From assembly GCA_032433765.1 (NCBI GenBank), contig JAVIAB010000160.1:40111617-40175616 (forward strand): a stretch of DNA of 64,000 bases, given 5' to 3'. Positions 63,885-64,000 of this stretch are shown here, in pieces. A model generated the notes under the pieces. The model did no database searches and was not told the origin of the DNA. It worked only from the letters and a program-made list of their open reading frames with translations. Origin of the DNA: Megaustenia siamemsis. Its lineage: Eukaryota; Mollusca; Gastropoda; Stylommatophora; Ariophantidae. The translations under genes were made by a program, and so were the position numbers. Each line of letters begins with the position of its first letter. The stretch's first letter is position 1.

Positions 63885-64000
63885 GCTAGTGCAGAAATAA
63901 GAGAAATGACAAAGCATCTTAAAATATCAACTATAATTAAGAGAAGAAGGTGGTCACATGTTGATCATGTGATGAGAAGAGACAACAAGAGAAGAAGGTG
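63885..64000 (+). mobile_element. LINE-E fragment, cut by window end
   Basis: The + strand reads SAEIREMTKHLKISTIIKRR then RWSHVDHVMRRDNKRRR, the IKxRRWxxxGHVxRRDN stretch of a LINE tail. The phrase aagagaagaaggtg is present twice. Confidence 0.6.

Overview
This window looks like a repeat-dense, AT-leaning stretch of a metazoan nuclear genome, most likely a mollusc (lophotrochozoan). That assignment is an inference. It rests on the many tRNA-headed SINE families, two RTE-like (BovB-type) LINE lineages, a conserved SINE segment (gtcgtaagaggcgactaa) that I associate from memory with lophotrochozoan SINEs, and the density of minisatellites. There are no bacterial-style operons, ribosome binding sites or CRISPR arrays. 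I found no complete host gene. The only plausible host coding piece is a possible first exon with a signal peptide and splice donor at 45179-45257, behind a TATA box at 45019-45026.

Layout. 0-16 kb: a 58-bp satellite, then minisatellites (63-65, 27/19, 50, 54, 32/64 bp), a GAA tract, scattered SINEs and LINE 3' ends, and a CCAA-rich block. 16.2-19.5 kb: a full-length but broken RTE-like LINE (called LINE-A here) with a 9-bp target duplication. 20.7-24.2 kb: a 55-bp array and a 1.1-kb pyrimidine tract with about 167 pure CCTT units. 24.5-26.6 kb: a foldback element and a decayed RNase H-bearing LINE. 28.3-31.3 kb: SINE-in-LINE nesting, a 1.2-kb 21-bp array and a LINE interrupted by an AT palindrome. 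31.4-34.7 kb: a full-length second RTE-like LINE (LINE-B) inserted inside an older LINE-A2 3' end. 35-44.5 kb: patchwork of LINE 3' ends, 28/56-bp and 26-bp arrays, a twin-primed LINE-A insertion and a hAT-like MITE. 44.9-45.3 kb: the candidate promoter and first exon. 46-59.9 kb: long arrays (39, 36, 30, 44, 23 and 40 bp units) with more nested elements. 60-64 kb: SINEs, LINE ends and a composite SINE with a 14-bp target duplication.

By a rough hand tally about a quarter of the window is tandem repeat, and most of the rest is recognisable or decayed retrotransposon. Labels LINE-A to LINE-J and SINE-1 to SINE-8 are mine for this window and are not database names. LINE-A and LINE-B supply endonuclease and reverse transcriptase of the kind that could mobilise SINEs in trans, but every copy seen here is disabled. 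Long open frames across several arrays are artefacts of stop-free repeat units and are not annotated as genes.
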